Source of the DNA: Batillaria attramentaria
Lineage: Eukaryota > Mollusca > Gastropoda > Batillariidae
Direction of reading: 5' to 3'
DNA: 64,000 bases
Assembly: GCA_018292915.2 (NCBI GenBank)
Contig: JACVVK020000013.1
Span: forward strand, 285,001-349,000
The notes beneath the pieces are model-generated. The model was not told the DNA's origin and made no database searches. It saw nothing but the letters and a program-made list of their open reading frames with translations. The position numbers were made by a program, and so were the translations under genes. Shown one piece after another: positions 32,490 through 45,136 of the stretch. How positions within the stretch are numbered: the stretch's first letter is position 1; the number at the start of each line of letters is the position of its first letter.

Positions 32490-35400
32490 TTCACGTGCGC
32501 GTGCGTGTTACGCTCAGCTCGTGGCGCTCTAAGCCAAACAGTTGCGTTAAAGTGTCTGTATTAAACTGCATGATTATCATTATTATTATTCAACGTATAA
32601 TGGGGGGGGGGGGCGTAAGCAAAAAACCTTAAACATGGCTGATATTTTATGTTAATGAAGGCCTTCCTGGGGAACTGTTTCTGCGCGTGCTGAAGGCGGC
32701 TGTTTTACCCCTCATCATCTGTAGCATCATCACTGGTAAGTCTTCAAACTGATCAGAGTCGTAACTTTGCTTGAACCTGATCCAGATGAGGACATTTACG
32801 TCACTTTTATCTGGTTGATGACTTTACATCAAACTGGCCTGGATGACGACTTTCCCTCAAACTCATCAGGCTGGTTACTTTATGTCGATAATTATGATCC
32901 AGAGGACGACTGACTTTACGTCAATTTGATCTGGTCGATGACCTTGCGTCAAACTGGTCTAGATGACGAATTAGCGATGACGTCTTTTCCTCAAACCAGA
33001 TTGGATGACGACTTTACGTCAGACTGATGTGGATGATTACCTTTCGACAAGCTGTTCTGGATGACGACTGTAAATCAAACTGATTTGAGTGATTACTTTA
33101 CGTCAAACTTGCTTGGATGATAGCTTTTCATCGAACAGAATCGGATGACGACTTTAAGTCAAACTGATCTGGATGTCGAAATTACGTCAAACATATCCGG
33201 ATGACGACATTTCGTCAAACTGATCCGGATGACTTTACGTCAAACTGATCCGGATGACGACTTTACGTCGAACTGATCCGGATGACGACTTTACGTCAAA
33301 CTGATCCGGATGACGACTTTACGTCAAACTGATCCGGATGACGACTTCATTTCCAGGAACGTCGGGTTTGAAGCCCCGGGAGAACGGCCGGGTGACCAGC
33401 GTGGCGCTTGGCTACATGATCATCACGAACATCCTCGGCGGTATCGTCGGCACTCTCCTCGCCGTCATCGTCAAACCAGGTACATGTACATCCAGCTGCA
33501 CATGAACAGCAAAACCAACAATCTGCTTTGCTGCTGTTGTTAAAATCTAGCACCTGTTTTTCTCTGTTGCTGTTTTTAAAATCAATCACCTGTGTTGTTG
33601 TTGTTGGTTGTTGTTGTTGTTGTTGTTGTTGTTGTTGACAATGATTATTTACGGACGAAAAGTTTCACATAAGTTGTGTATCAGTGACGGTACTTCGTTT
33701 ATCACTGACCTAAACAGTAGTGCCATTTCTTTGTAGATTTCAACTGAATTCTCTGTAGATATCGAAAACTTTGTTTTAAACTTTACAATTGTGCTGGATC
33801 TCAGTAGAGTAATATAATTATACCTTGATACTCGAAGAAGCTGTAGCTGGCGCACTTTTTCTAAAGTGCGTGCCAATACCGACCTTGTCACTCCAAGAAA
33901 TTTACATAAAATCTATGTCGCCGATGAACTGATGCCAAAACCCCAGGAAGTGTGGGTGCTGCCGAGGATTACTCTGACACAACCGTGGATACTGGCAATC
34001 TTCAGACATCGGATCTCTTCGCTGATTTAATACGGTAAAGTATTTGGAGACAAGCATTCTCATATGAAGTATGTCGTATGTGGCACCTTTCATTCCGGCC
34101 GACTGTCGGGGGTTTTCTCCGGGTAGTCCGGCTTCATCTCTCTCTCTGCTTTGGAAATGTTCATCCCACAAAATTCGAAAATAAATGCAATTATATAAAT
34201 TCACAACGGCCTTTCAACAACGATCACGTATAATTATATCCTACTTTTATTACTTTTCTGGTTTATTCGGGGAGCCTGGATAACCGAATGGTAGAGCGTT
34301 TGACTTCCAGTGCTCGAGCCATGAGTTCAAATACCGACTGGGGCCAAATATTTGTGCCGGCCTTTTTTTTTTTTGCCCCGTCTTTGATATCACCCACACG
34401 TGCTGGAAAAAGACGTTAAACTCCCTAACTATTACCCACCCAGTCTGGTTTATTCAATACTGTACCGGCAGATGTATCCGGCTTTGCCAAGAATGCGCAC
34501 TATTGGAGGTAATCCATGTGAAGTTGCCGCACTGAACAATGAAGTTACTTCCCATGAATCAGTAACCCGTGAACAGAACTGTTCATTTCTTCTTTTATTT
34601 TTTTTTTAAATTTGTTTATTTTCGTGTCTTATTAATTGATTTATTCAATCCATTTATTTTTCTTTATTGATTCATTCATTTATTCATTGATGTATTATAC
34701 ATCATCAACGTCTTGTAAACTGATGTCCATAACTTTGTGTTGGCCGTTTGTCTGCAGAAACTTTGTGCCAGACAACGTGGTGACGGCCTGCTTCCAGAAA
34801 ACACAGACCCGGTACCGCGAGAAACCTGCAGTCAACGTCAACATCACTAGTAGTAACGACACCGAGTATGAACGCTTTGTCGGAAGTGCCGGCGGCATGA
34901 ACATTCTTGGTAAAGCGGTGTTCATTTAAAGGGAAATTCTCACATTCCAAAACACGCAACTTGTGCTTTACAACGATTAGAGAATGTCTTACAATAATTT
35001 AGCAAAAACAAAAATGTGTAATTTTTTAGGTGGTGTTGTTTTCAGTAGACGCACCACATCGCTACCTGGCAAAACTTCATATTAATAATGACCCCGAAGA
35101 TGACTGTTACCCTTTTTGAGGATGAAGCCTGCCTTTTGGTTGCAAGTAATAGGAAACTGTATAAATCAGGTGTAATAATAATAATTTTAATGTGTACATG
35201 CTCAAGCCAAAAAAAAAAATTGTTGTGACGACTGTGCATTTTGGCGTTACTACCGAATTTCATCATCTGGCTGACAGACTCGCTAGCTTGGGTCATGGAT
35301 TCTTGTGCACACGTCGCGTAATGACAGTGTAACGACAAGGTCTTAAATTTTGTAAATAAGCATAAGGGTTTTGGCATTATGTCTATATCTCCAAGCTGAT

Positions 35401-37519
35401 TCTTCTACTTTGCTATTCTGCAGAACTTTCAATTCTTTGTCTGGCAGTTTTGTGGAAAGGGCGTGAGTCTATCAGTCTGTTGAACAGGGAAAAAAACAAC
35501 AACACATAACTGTTCCATCGTAATCCCGATCCAAATTCTGTCCCACGTTTCCAGGTCTGGTAGTGGTGAGTACGGCTATTGGAATAGCGGCAAGCAAGTG
35601 TGGCGACTCCGCCGAACCGTTCCTCAAGTTTTTCAAGTCGGCAACTGAAGTCATTTTTCAAATTTTCCACTGGATTATATGGTAAGTGACTAGAAGCTAA
35701 AACTCTGTCCTCGTTGGTGTCTTTTCCGGTGTTGACGCCGGGTCTTCGTTGTTTCATTCGCAATAATGCAAAAATAGTAGCAAACGTGTTAAAACTGTAC
35801 AAATGGTGTTAACACTGGATGTTATGATCCCATTTCAGGCTGACCCCTCTGGGAGCTTTGAGCCTCATCGCGAAAGCCGTTGGAGGATCCACTGATGTCG
35901 TGGACACGTTCCGCGGCCTAGGACTGTTCGTCCTCGCGGAAACTGTGGGCAGCGTGTTCATCCTGGTCGTTGTGATGCCTTTGCTGTACTTGGTATTCAT
36001 CCGCCAGAACCCACTACCGTTTCTATTGGACGCTGCACGCCCAGTGATTACTACATTTGCTGCCGCAAGCTCGTATGTCCATACTTCTTTCTTTTGTAGA
36101 TACTCATGTACATTCCGACATTTCAAAGATGGGTGATATCCGGGGGGAGGGGGGGGGGTACAGTTCACACAGCCGAGGGCAACGTGAAGGGGTGAAGGGT
36201 CTGCACAATTTGTAAAGTCTACCTCCGCAAATCATGATCGAAATCACTACCGAATTAATCGCTCAACCGACGGAGCTATTGCGGATCTGACTGACAAGGG
36301 GGATAAGTCTGAGTTACGCGGTGGTAGGGGATTCTGTCCAGCCCCATATATGGAATCCGTTTATGTCAGTACTTCTCAGGGCTGTGACGTGATCAAAAGC
36401 CAGGTGCGTTTTGTTTTTTGTTTTGTTTTTTTAATGAAAAAAACCCCAAAAAAACCCTTGTTCGTGACTTGAATGAACGCATACAAAGCAAAGCCCGTTC
36501 TTGACATTCGCACAAGCGTGTCTGGATGAGAAACCGTTGTCCATGGGCATGGCATTTTAAACATTAATGTGAACACGTCTCTTCTTTGTCAAGCACCGTG
36601 TCCATGCCAGAAGCCATACGGTGTCTAGACAGCCGTGACGTGGACCCCAGAGTGTCACGCTTCGTTGCACCGCTGGCCGTGTCCATCAACCGTGACGGCA
36701 GTACCATGTTCATCGTGCTTACCTCCCTCTTCATAGTACAGCTGCAAGGGATGGAGACACTGAACAATATTCTTCTCATCACGTGAGTAGTATTCACGTC
36801 CAAATGCGTATCCAATAAAGCTTTGAGCGAGTTACTCAGTTAGGCACACAAAGAAACGATTTTTTTGTGGCTAGTGGCCTCCGGTAAAAATGTTCTTTAT
36901 TTATTTATTTATTTATTTATTTACTGGTTGATTTATTTGGCGTCGGAGCAAGACACCCTTCGGCTTAGAAAACCCGTGCAATGCGTTTAAGCACTCGGAA
37001 ATTGAAATTTGTATGGACCCAAATCAAACGTGTTTGCGTCGCGTCGCGCTGTCCCCCAAATAAATGTTTAAAAAAAAAAAAAAAAACCTGAAGAAGAAAG
37101 AAGGAGATAATCAGAACTGTTACAAACCATCAATAAAAGAAATTGCCTCAGTTACCTCTGCGGACTCCACTGGGTAGACCACCACTGGAATGGGGAGCCG
37201 GGATGGCCGAATCAGTGGTAGAGCGTTGGACTTCTATTGCTCGGGTCGTGAGTTCGTATCCTGACTTGGGCCAAATCTTTGTGCTGGCTTTTTCATCATC
37301 GCTGCCCCGTCTTTGATATCACCCGTAAGTGGTGGAAAAGGACGTTAAACCCCCGAACAAACCCACCCACCCACCACTGGAATTGCCCCACCCCCCAAAA
37401 AAAAAAAAGTTACACAGCTCTAAATACCCTGAAACCATACTTGTATTTGTCCAATTACTGTCGTGTAACTGACCATCGGTTCCTATCCGTCGTACATTAA
37501 TTCGTGCCCCAAAAACATG

Positions 37520-37599
<80 letters not shown>

Positions 37600-38294
37600 A
37601 CGGTGTTGATGTTGTTGTTGCTGTTGCTGTTGTGTAGAGTACTGGCAATGGTGGGTTCGCTGGCCATCCCCGGTGTTCCGAGTGCTAGCGTGGTGACCAT
37701 TCTCATGATACTGGCGTCACTCGATATCCCGCCCGCCAACATCGGCATCATTCTCGCTCTCGAGTGGTACTCGTACGTAGACCTTCATTCACCGTGTTGT
37801 TGTTGTGGTGGTGGTGGTGGTGGTGGTTCTTTAGTGGTGGTGGTGTTCTCAAAATGCATTAAAGCAACGCTAAGTTGAATCAGATTTTCAGCTGCCCGCG
37901 GCTACGGCAAACAGTGACATTTTAAAACGTGTAAAATTGAATGCCAGACACTCTGACTATGGATAATTGTATTCTCAAGCACTGCATTAAATTATATATA
38001 TTTAGGTTTAATTTCGATGTGACACAGTTTTATATATACTTTATCACACAGAATGTTTTTGTTTTTTTTTTTTAAATCCATAAACTTTCATTTTGTATTG
38101 ACGTCACCAGAGATCGCATCCGCTCGTCTGCCAACGCCCTGAGTCACGTGCTGTGCGGGGTGGTCACGTGGCACTTCTGCAAGTCAGCCCTGGCGACGGA
38201 ACCTCAGTCGTCCTTGCTGACTCAGCGGGAAGAATTCGTCGTGGACCAAGAGAGGGATGGGAAACATGAAACTACAGTGAACCAGCAGTGTTAG
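32070..38294 (+). CDS. SLC1-family transporter B (10 exons, 499 aa), paralogue of A
   Basis: Coding exons: 32070-32262, 32661-32735, 33357-33479, 33947-34034, 34758-34909, 35555-35681, 35839-36072, 36594-36782, 37638-37772, 38111-38294, all GT-AG and in phase. The ATG at 32070 follows an in-frame TAA at 32046, so the long N-terminal exon of A has no counterpart. Membrane exons have the same phases as A, and five have identical lengths (75, 123, 127, 234, 135). Predicted plasma-membrane amino acid or dicarboxylate carrier. Seen: TM1 (30-53), [17 protein letters not shown], a larger extracellular loop with sequons N188 and N193, [10 protein letters not shown] (HP1), NRDGS (363-367), AIPGVPSAS (403-411) and DRIR..N (440-447), with H451 in place of the sodium-site Asp. 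The acidic-substrate residues are kept; the altered cation sites are the same as in A. Confidence 0.93.
32296..32488. repeat. Long alternating TG/CG tract in transporter B intron 1
   Basis: (TG)n passes into tgcgtgcgcgtgcg and a run of CG units (32386-32410) and back to (TG)n, almost entirely alternating purine-pyrimidine over ~190 bp. It begins about 33 bp after the first coding exon. Confidence 0.95.
32780..33352. repeat. 28-bp minisatellite filling transporter B intron 2
   Basis: Tandem copies of a unit containing gatgacgactttacgtcaa and ctgatccg. Copies near 33200-33350 are nearly identical; those to the left are progressively diverged. The array ends within about 5 bases of the acceptor at 33355-33356. 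Confidence 0.93.
33593..33638. repeat. (TTG)n microsatellite
   Basis: About 15 units in intron 3 of transporter B. Confidence 0.9.
34085..34203 (+). mobile_element. SINE family B fragment
   Basis: cattccggccgactgtcgg, ttctccgggtagtccggct, gctttggaaatgttcatccc and aaaataaatgcaattat match the middle of family B. Both ends are missing. In intron 4 of transporter B. Confidence 0.65.
34269..34443 (+). mobile_element. SINE family A, full length, with 12-bp target duplication
   Basis: Complete head (taaccgaatggtagagcg; gttcaaataccgactgg) and tail (gaaaaagacgttaaactcc). TCTGGTTTATTC flanks it at 34257-34268 and 34444-34455. In intron 4 of transporter B. Confidence 0.9.
36896..36922. repeat. (TTTA)n microsatellite
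   Basis: Six to seven units in intron 8 of transporter B. Confidence 0.9.
37192..37371 (+). mobile_element. SINE family A, full length, with 12-bp target duplication
   Basis: Head ggccgaatcagtggtagagc, box B area gttcgtatcctgac, body gccccgtctttgatatcac and tail ggacgttaaacccccg. CACCACTGGAAT flanks it at 37180-37191 and 37372-37383. In intron 8 of transporter B. Confidence 0.9.
37518..37598. repeat. (TG)n microsatellite upstream of transporter B exon 9
   Basis: About 40 TG units, then a (TTG/CTG)-rich stretch, ending at the acceptor tgtgtag at 37637. The acceptor lacks a normal pyrimidine tract. Confidence 0.95.
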
Positions 38295-38301
38295 GTTGTT
38301 T

Positions 38302-38307
38302 ATTAAA
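38302..38307 (+). terminator. Poly(A) signal variant of transporter B
   Basis: ATTAAA eight bases after the stop codon (38292-38294). Position parallels the very close AATAAA of transporter A. Confidence 0.5.
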
Positions 38308-38309
38308 TT

Positions 38310-40270
38310 TATGCACTGCGGCAAAGCCTAACTGATCAGTTCAAGCGGAACTCTTTCTGTATTCTTTCAAAATGGACAGGCGTAAGGCGGAGAGCGTCCA
38401 TAAATTCAAAAGTTTACAACCGGAGTATGCGACCATGAAGAGCCGCAGGTTTGTTGTTGCTGTTGTTGTTTGATCGTTTGTTTTACATCTTTGACACAAT
38501 CCCGAGTCGAGGGCAATCAAACTTGAACCTTGAAACAACTTGAAAAAAATACGACAGACTCTGCAATCGCATTCAATACACATTTTACTCTCTGGCATTC
38601 ACAAACCGAATCAGCCATGCTTCATTTCCAAAGTTCAAAATACTGATTTCCAGGATTGTATTGCGAGTTGTAGTCAGTTAACACGAAAAGTCGGACAAAA
38701 CTTCAGACCTTGCTGTTAAAGAGAGACAAGACGTGGCCATTGCCATTTAGTTGACATGGATTGCTTCCCTTGCAACGCCTGGCCATGTATGACCGGGGTA
38801 AAACGCAAAACGGATGGCCCCTACCTGTCTTCTGTCATAAATATTTCATCAATTTTTCTCAGGCTACTATTCAAAGACCAGCTGTGCGTGACCTGATATT
38901 TCACACTCGTCTCTCCAGTTTCTGTCAGTGTAAGGCGGACATTGTAAAATTTCTACTGATTTGTGAAGACAGCTTGTACATTGATGTGTGACTGATGTCA
39001 GTACTGCTTTCGTTCTTCGCACGCTTGAATGGCGATGTAACTGCTGCTGAGAGAATATTCAATTTTGAGTTCCCTCCATACCCACAACCTTTCACAGTTT
39101 CTTCGAGGGGGGAGGGGGGGGGGAGAGGGAGAGAGACTGACGTGGGCCGGGAGGGGGAGGGGGTATTTCGTGACCGGAAATGACGACTTGATGCAGTGTC
39201 TGTTAATAATTTGCGAGATTTAATTTGCGAGCAGTCGTGAAATTTGAAGGCAGCCGTGAGCACGAAGGACCATAGGGATCCAATCCGCAAAGGGCCCTTT
39301 TTAATCAAGAAATATTGGGAAACCAGCATGGTAACTTTGGTGTGGTCTCTACTGTATTCAGTAGCCAAAAACAGACACCTTACGCATTTGCACACTTGTG
39401 TCAAATGTAATTTTCTGCGGAATGCACGATATAAAATTCACCTTGTGTGTGTGTGTGTGTGTGTGTGCGTGTGTGTGTGCGTGTGTGCGTGCGTGTGTGC
39501 GTGTGTGTGCGCGCGCGCGCAGGAATTGTTTTCATTTAATTATATGTATCGATCCTGAGATAAAACCTGGGTAAAAAATCTGTACCATCACAGTGATGAA
39601 ACAGCACAAGCTGATATTCTTGTCAACAGAAATAGATTAATCTGACAACAACGTCAAGTTCAAATTTTTATTTATTCTTTTGATGCAAACTAATACAGAC
39701 ATCTTATCAGGACAGATTTTCTTCTTATCTCTTACATCATCTGTCACGTTTTAACATCAGCACCAGCTGAGACTTCGGAGAAGCCACAAGAAGGGGACTA
39801 ATTTGTACGTGGGCGGCTGACTGTCCAGATCTGTCTATCGCCATAACACCCCAAGCGCACAGCTGTGTAGGAAATTGTTGGAGACGGGCACCGTTATCTG
39901 CTAAAGGAGGCAGCATTAAAAGTAGCAGAGCAGACACCGTCTTCCCCACATCCGCTCACCAGGAGCCAAAAAAAATCAATGTCTGATTTTCTGCTTCCAT
40001 GAAATCCCAGCGTACATCTGTGATGAAACGTATGATTATTTGATGGTTGGTTGGTTGGATGGTTGGTTGATGGTTGTGGCATGGCTGCATGCGCACTTTC
40101 TCAATGTTTATAGTGTATGTAACGAGAGTGATGTTCATGAAATGTGTAATGAGGGCGATATTTGTGATAACATGTGTACGTATTGACATAGCCGCCCGTG
40201 ATGATGTTCATTGGATCGTATCATGGCTTTAAAAACCCCTGGGCTCAAAGCCGGCAATAAAATCTCCCTT
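38310..40270. other. Intergenic DNA, no gene seen
   Basis: A G/GA-rich tract lies at 39104-39170 and a TG/CG tract at 39443-39520; (TTGG)n-like sequence is near 40045-40075. Nothing else was recognised. Confidence 0.5.
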
Positions 40271-40282
40271 GATTAATCTCTC

Positions 40283-40447
40283 TATTGGGGTTTAACGTCC
40301 CTTTCACTCCTCATGAGGGTGATATCAAAGACGGAGCAACGATGAAAACAAAACGCATCACAAATGTTTGACTCCCAGTCAGGATTCGAACGCACTACCC
40401 GAGCATCGAAAGTCCAACGGTCTACCGCTTGATTGTCCCGGTTGCCC
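40283..40447 (-). mobile_element. SINE family A copy
   Basis: Minus strand: ggggtttaacgtccctttc, gggtgatatcaaagacgg, box B ggattcgaacgcactac, head ctaccgcttgattgtcccgg. More diverged than the copies with clear target duplications. Confidence 0.75.
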
Positions 40448-41201
40448 CGCAGGAGCATACTACCGGGTAACCCATGAGTGATCGGGGAAGTCACATCCTC
40501 GATTACAAGAGAGGGGGCGCCATGACTACCTACCGGCGTGTTGCAGAAAGTGCAACAAGCAAATCTCAAACTCTCCGAAAGAAAAAATGTAGGAACAAAC
40601 GACTTCAGTCACGTGACCTGTGCCGAGATTTTACCCCCCCCCCCCCCCAACACTATAGCCGTAACCATTTAAGCATGACTTGACTACACTTTTAGATCCC
40701 TTATATGTATGGTTTATTTTTCACGAGGGAAAACGTGTGATCTGAGATTAACAAATAATGCTGAGGAGAACTGGAGCATGAGTTATGACCATTAGGTCGA
40801 AGATTTCACAGCCGTGTGTGCAATGAATTTCTCCTGAGGCGGTATAGGAGAACGTGCGGTTTGCGGATAAATCAAATTATTTTCGGGAAAAATAAATGTC
40901 CTTATAGAACATGAAAACATGGGAATGGCAGTGCAGTCCCATTTTGATATTAAAAAATCGGAGTTTTGCACTGTTCAGATTTGGACACATTCAGGTTCCA
41001 GGCCATATTACTAAGGCTCAGGTGGTATAGTTCGCCAGTTAGGGGATGCAAATGTATACCAGTCATGCGCTGGAGGGGCACGTGTAGTCCAGTCGTCCAC
41101 TGTTAGGGGCAATTGTAGCACCACAACGCGGGTGGGGGTGCAAATGTACTCTGGGGTCTGGCGAGGTGAAGTCACGTGGCCGCTGACTTCCTTCTACGAC
41201 T

Positions 41202-41372
41202 AGGGGAGCCGGGGTGGTCGAATGGTAGAGCGTTGGACTTCTAATGCTCGGGTCGTGAGTTCGATCCCCGCTGGGGCCAAATATTTGTGCTGGCTTTTTC
41301 ATCGTTGCCCCGTCTTTGATATCACCCTGTGTGGTGGAAAAGGACGTTTAAACCCCCCAAACACCCACCCAC
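41202..41372 (+). mobile_element. SINE family A, full length, with 12-bp target duplication
   Basis: Head ggtcgaatggtagagcg, box B gttcgatccccgctgg, body attgtgctggctttttcatc-like sequence and tail ggtggaaaaggacgtttaaa. CCTTCTACGACT flanks it at 41190-41201 and 41373-41384. The low divergence suggests a recent insertion. Confidence 0.9.
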
Positions 41373-41511
41373 CCTTCTACGACTTTACTTTATGCGAAAT
41401 ATCGACGGAGTTGACTGGTATACATTTGCACCCCCTAACGGGCGTACCATACCAACTGAGCATTGGTAAGTGAAAAAACAACAACAACAACAACAACAAC
41501 AAACCCAGATG

Positions 41512-41592
41512 TATTATTTGGGCGTTTTACCCAATTTCTTGAATTGGCTCAAAGCGCCGCGAGCTAACCCAACACGCACGCTCACGTGCCTT
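41512..41592 (-). mobile_element. SINE family B 3' fragment
   Basis: gggcgttttacccaatttc, ggctcaaagcgccgcgagc and cacgcacgctcacgtg match the family B 3' end. The rest is absent. Confidence 0.65.
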
Positions 41593-42470
41593 TAACTGGC
41601 TTTAAGTTTCACTTCACTAATCAACATTATATGAATGGGGATTGTCTTCCTCGGCTGTTGTCATGTAAGGGTCAAATATCCTTGCTGACGTCAGACGGAC
41701 ACCCAAAACCCCGCGCACCACGACACAAGGGGTGTTTAGGGGGAAGAGTGAAACGCTTGCGAAACAAAAGGTCAGACCTGACAATTATTTTGCCAGTCGA
41801 ACCGTTCAGGGAGGTTGCCGGCTTATCATACCCAATCTGCCCCGGCCACTCCATGATTTACATGCCATTTCACTCCCAAGATGGCCCCCGGGGGGGAGCC
41901 ACCAGTCGCCGGGCTGCTAGGAAGGAGAAGAGCACTCTCTTCATTCCCTCTTATCTCTCTTCCCTTCCCATTTCCAATCAGTCAGATGAAGCGGAAGTGA
42001 GGGGGTTGCTGGGGAAGGAGGAAAGGGAGGGGGAGAAGGAGGGTGCCGTGTGGAGGAGAGACGAAGAGGTGCATGCCGGGATAGGTGACGTTTGCCAACA
42101 AGCCGGCGTCTGATCACCCATACATATTTTATGTCTACATTAGAGCTCGGGCCACGCAAAATATCTCAGCTTCTGCCCCGACAAGCCTCTTTCAGCGTAA
42201 GCCAAGATTGGGGGAGCGCCGGAAACGTACTACCATTCGCTTAAATAATTTACGATGTACTGTGTTTCCGATGCTGACACAGCGCGAAGCGTTTCCCGTT
42301 CGCTGAATCTGCCCAGATCAATCGCTCGGTGCTATGAGGCGTTGCCCTCTGTAGCCCTTTGATACTCGGATTAAACCGGAACATTCAAGTAGTGCCACCC
42401 CGGTGAATGACGCTTACGGCTGAGAAGGTGGTAAAGAGTTAGAACGTGGCTAGTCAGTAGGACATGTTTG
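41593..42470. other. Unrecognised unique DNA
   Basis: Contains a 175-codon open frame (to 42113) with no recognisable motif, an Arg/Lys/Glu-rich low-complexity end and no splice context. I do not call it a gene. Confidence 0.4.
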
Positions 42471-42612
42471 AAGTTTTTTGGTTTTTTGGTTTTTTGGTTG
42501 TTGTTGTTGTTGCTGTGTTTTTTTTTTTTGTTTGTTTGTTTTTTTTTTTGGGGGGGGGGGTGTTGTTGTTTTTATTGTTGTTGTTTTTGGGGGGAGGAGT
42601 GGGGGAAGGGGT

Positions 42613-42966
42613 TCCTGTCCCAACTCTTTGCCAGTTTCAGTGGTAGTCCTCCCAGGTCATGGGATGGAGTCCACGGAGGGCTCGGAAGCTGGTGCATTTA
42701 AAAAAAAATATTGAGGATGAGGATGATGGTATGATGATGATATCGAGGTCCATGTGATTTGGGACTGCGTGACAGGGCCGCATCCCGCGCTTCCTGTCAT
42801 AAATATCCCGGCGTTAAACCAGCTTTGTGGCAACAACCTCCCCATTGGGCCCATAACACGCCCGCCCGACCTAGATAGGAAAAATCCTGCGGGCCTCGGC
42901 TGGGATTCGAAACCGGGTCTACAGGACCAAGGTCCGAAGTGCCAACCATTGCACTACTGGGGCCGG
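42613..42966 (-). mobile_element. SINE family C copy
   Basis: Second copy of the 15775-16245 element: cctgtcccaactctttgcc, cctcccaggtcatgggatgg, tccacggagggctcggaag, gatttgggactgcgtgacag, and a minus-strand tRNA-like head at 42905-42966. Shorter internally than the other copy. A T/G-rich run (42477-42600) adjoins its 3' end. Confidence 0.7.
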
Positions 42967-43359
42967 TAGGACAACGGTTCTTCGTGCAACACGTGCTTTA
43001 CGTGCTTAGTGTACCACGCGGTCCTGTCCTGGAAGAGTAACAATGAACTGGAAGAGGAAGTCTCGATCTCCTTAGCGGAGACACAACAGGGAATTGATAA
43101 CCCAATCCGAAGAAATGTCGTACCCTGACTTTCGACATTGCAGAGTTTGAATCTGGGAAATGGAGAGAGGTTATCGCGTGCGCACAATACAATTAAACCC
43201 GTCTAGACTGGTCGCTTCTGTAAGGCAACACCGGATCAAAGGGGGTCACCAGTTACAATGTTAATTTCTGGTCTGTATGTGTTCACTGAAGCCCAGTTAG
43301 TATCGTTCGCTTCCTATGGGCGTAGAGGTCCAACTGTGCTGACGTAGGTTTAGGTTTAG

Positions 43360-43758
43360 AATGGGGCTGTCGGTGACCTGGTGGTTAAGAGACTTTGTCA
43401 CCGATGCAAGGGGTCAGGTTCAAGTCCCACTCGGGGCGAAGAATTTTTCCTTCTCGTACGTGGCACCGTTCATTCGGGCCGATCGTCGGGGATTCTCTCC
43501 GGGTACTCCGGATTCCTCCCCCCCCCCCCCTCTGCTTTGCCGTGGGAATGCCGTGCAGCCCACAAAATTTGAAAAAAAACAACAACAACAAAATGCAGTT
43601 CTAAAGTCCGAAACTTAAATTGCTGAACTGACCCTTAGCACCACGTGATTGTAATGACATTGTGTTCATGTCCAGTGTGTGAAAGAATGCGTGTGATTCA
43701 CGTGAGCGTGCGTGTTGCAAGAAATTGGGTAAAACGCCCACACAATACACGGTTATTA
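43360..43758 (+). mobile_element. SINE family B, full-length reference copy
   Basis: tRNA-like head (gacctggtggttaagag; box B ggttcaagtcccactcgggg), then cgttcattcgggccgatcg, ctctccgggtactccgga, C run, cagcccacaaaatttg, A-rich segment, cacgtgattgtaatgac, gtgattcacgtgagcgtgcg and the 3' end aattgggtaaaacgcccac. About 400 bp. Confidence 0.85.
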
Positions 43759-44529
43759 TTATTATCATTAATATTATTGTTATTATAGAATTAGGGTTAG
43801 ATCTAGGTTTACGGTCAAGGTTACCTTGTGGTAATGGTGCAGTCGTACTGTAGACGACAATAGTGCATTTAGGCGAGGTACAAATGGTCCTAAAAGGCCA
43901 ACCATACACTACCGAACGACTGATTTGATTTTGTTGTTGTTGTGTTTTGATGTATCAGTATAGCAATTACCCCCTGATGTGACAAGACATACGTTTAGTG
44001 AACTGAAATTATCCATGCTTATGTTTATAAGAGCCTGGACCAAAGACATTTCCAAGTAATGTTTAAGGAAAAAAGACATCGACTTTACCCAGAAACCCCA
44101 TCCAGAGGTATTTCATAAATTCAACTTGACATGCAAGGAAATGGTGTCTAGTAAGGTAGGAAAGTCTTGACCGTAGCTATGTTTATCGTTATCTTTACCA
44201 GCTCAGCATCACTCAGAACTAAATAATTCTGCATATTATGCTCACGTGACTAGCAAGGGCGTCCAGTTTACCGGTCCTTCGGGTGGCCGTGGTTTCAGTG
44301 TACCAACACCGTCCAGTGCCCTTCATCAGTACCTTTCGCCTGGACGGACACAATGACACCCACTTAAACCTGAAGTCACTCTTGCATAGGAGGTCAGCGA
44401 GTGCATCAAATGAGAGCTGAGAGGGTTTTGTGTCTGCAGCCTCATGGGGCGACTCTGCTCTGCGTTTAAAGATCATGACTCATCCCCCAAAAAACTGTAT
44501 TTCAATTTCCCTCTATCACCTGGGTATCC

Positions 44530-44830
44530 CTCCTGGGAAATTCAGTTCTCTCTTCTCCAAGGAACGCACGCTAGCACGTGCAACACATCACGTTTTTTTG
44601 ATTCACTATTTGTTTGTTTGTTTATTTACTTTGTTGTTTCTTCTCCGCTTTCGCATGCTAGCACCGCGAATTACACTTTTTTAATTTTACAATTTGGTTG
44701 TGTTTTGTTTTTGTTTTTTTCTTGTTGATTTTTTGGGTGGTGGGGCATGGTGGGAGGTTCTTTCACAAAGGAACGCACACTACAGCTCGTGCATCGCCAC
44801 ACATCACGCTTTTTATTCATTGTGTGTTAA
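44530..44830. repeat. Diverged ~210-bp direct repeat
   Basis: caaggaacgcacgctagcac...acatcacg at 44557 recurs as aaaggaacgcacactacagc...acatcacgc at 44766, each followed by a T-rich segment. Weak, old duplication. Confidence 0.45.
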
Positions 44831-44889
44831 TTTGTTAATTTAATCAGTCCCTCGCTGTTTCGGGATTTGGTCCGTGTCGCTGTGACCTG

Positions 44890-45041
44890 TGTGGAGCCTG
44901 GATTGCCGAGCTTGTAAACATTTGGACTTTCAATGCTCCGGCCATGAGTTCGAATCTCAGTATTACCGGTATTTCGTGGAAAAGGACGTTCAACCCAGGA
45001 CCAGCCAACCAACCAACCTTGGACCTCTTTGTCCTTCTCTT
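44890..45041 (+). mobile_element. SINE family A, internally deleted copy
   Basis: Head tggattgccgagcttgtaaa...gactttcaatgctccgg, box B gttcgaatctcag, then directly the tail cgtggaaaaggacgttcaac; the middle body is missing. Confidence 0.7.
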
Positions 45042-45054
45042 CCTCTTGTGTGTG

Positions 45055-45136
45055 GCCTTTTTCTCATTGCCCCGTCTTTGATATTACCCTTATATGTGGA
45101 GGGAAAGGACGTTAAACCCTGAAACAAGCACCCCAA
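45055..45136 (+). mobile_element. SINE family A, 5'-truncated copy with 13-bp target duplication
   Basis: Begins within the body (gcctttttctcattgccccg) and ends gacgttaaaccctgaaac. CCTCTTGTGTGTG lies at 45042-45054 and 45137-45149. It shows that truncated insertions occur, as expected of reverse transcription from the 3' end. Confidence 0.8.

Noticed and set aside
33840..33875. Short hairpin gcgcacttt...aaagtgcg in transporter B intron 3
   Set aside because: Only about 9-10 bp of stem; too small to separate from chance.
41586..42113. 175-codon plus-strand open frame
   Set aside because: Starts inside a SINE B fragment and ends in Glu/Arg low-complexity; no recognisable motif.
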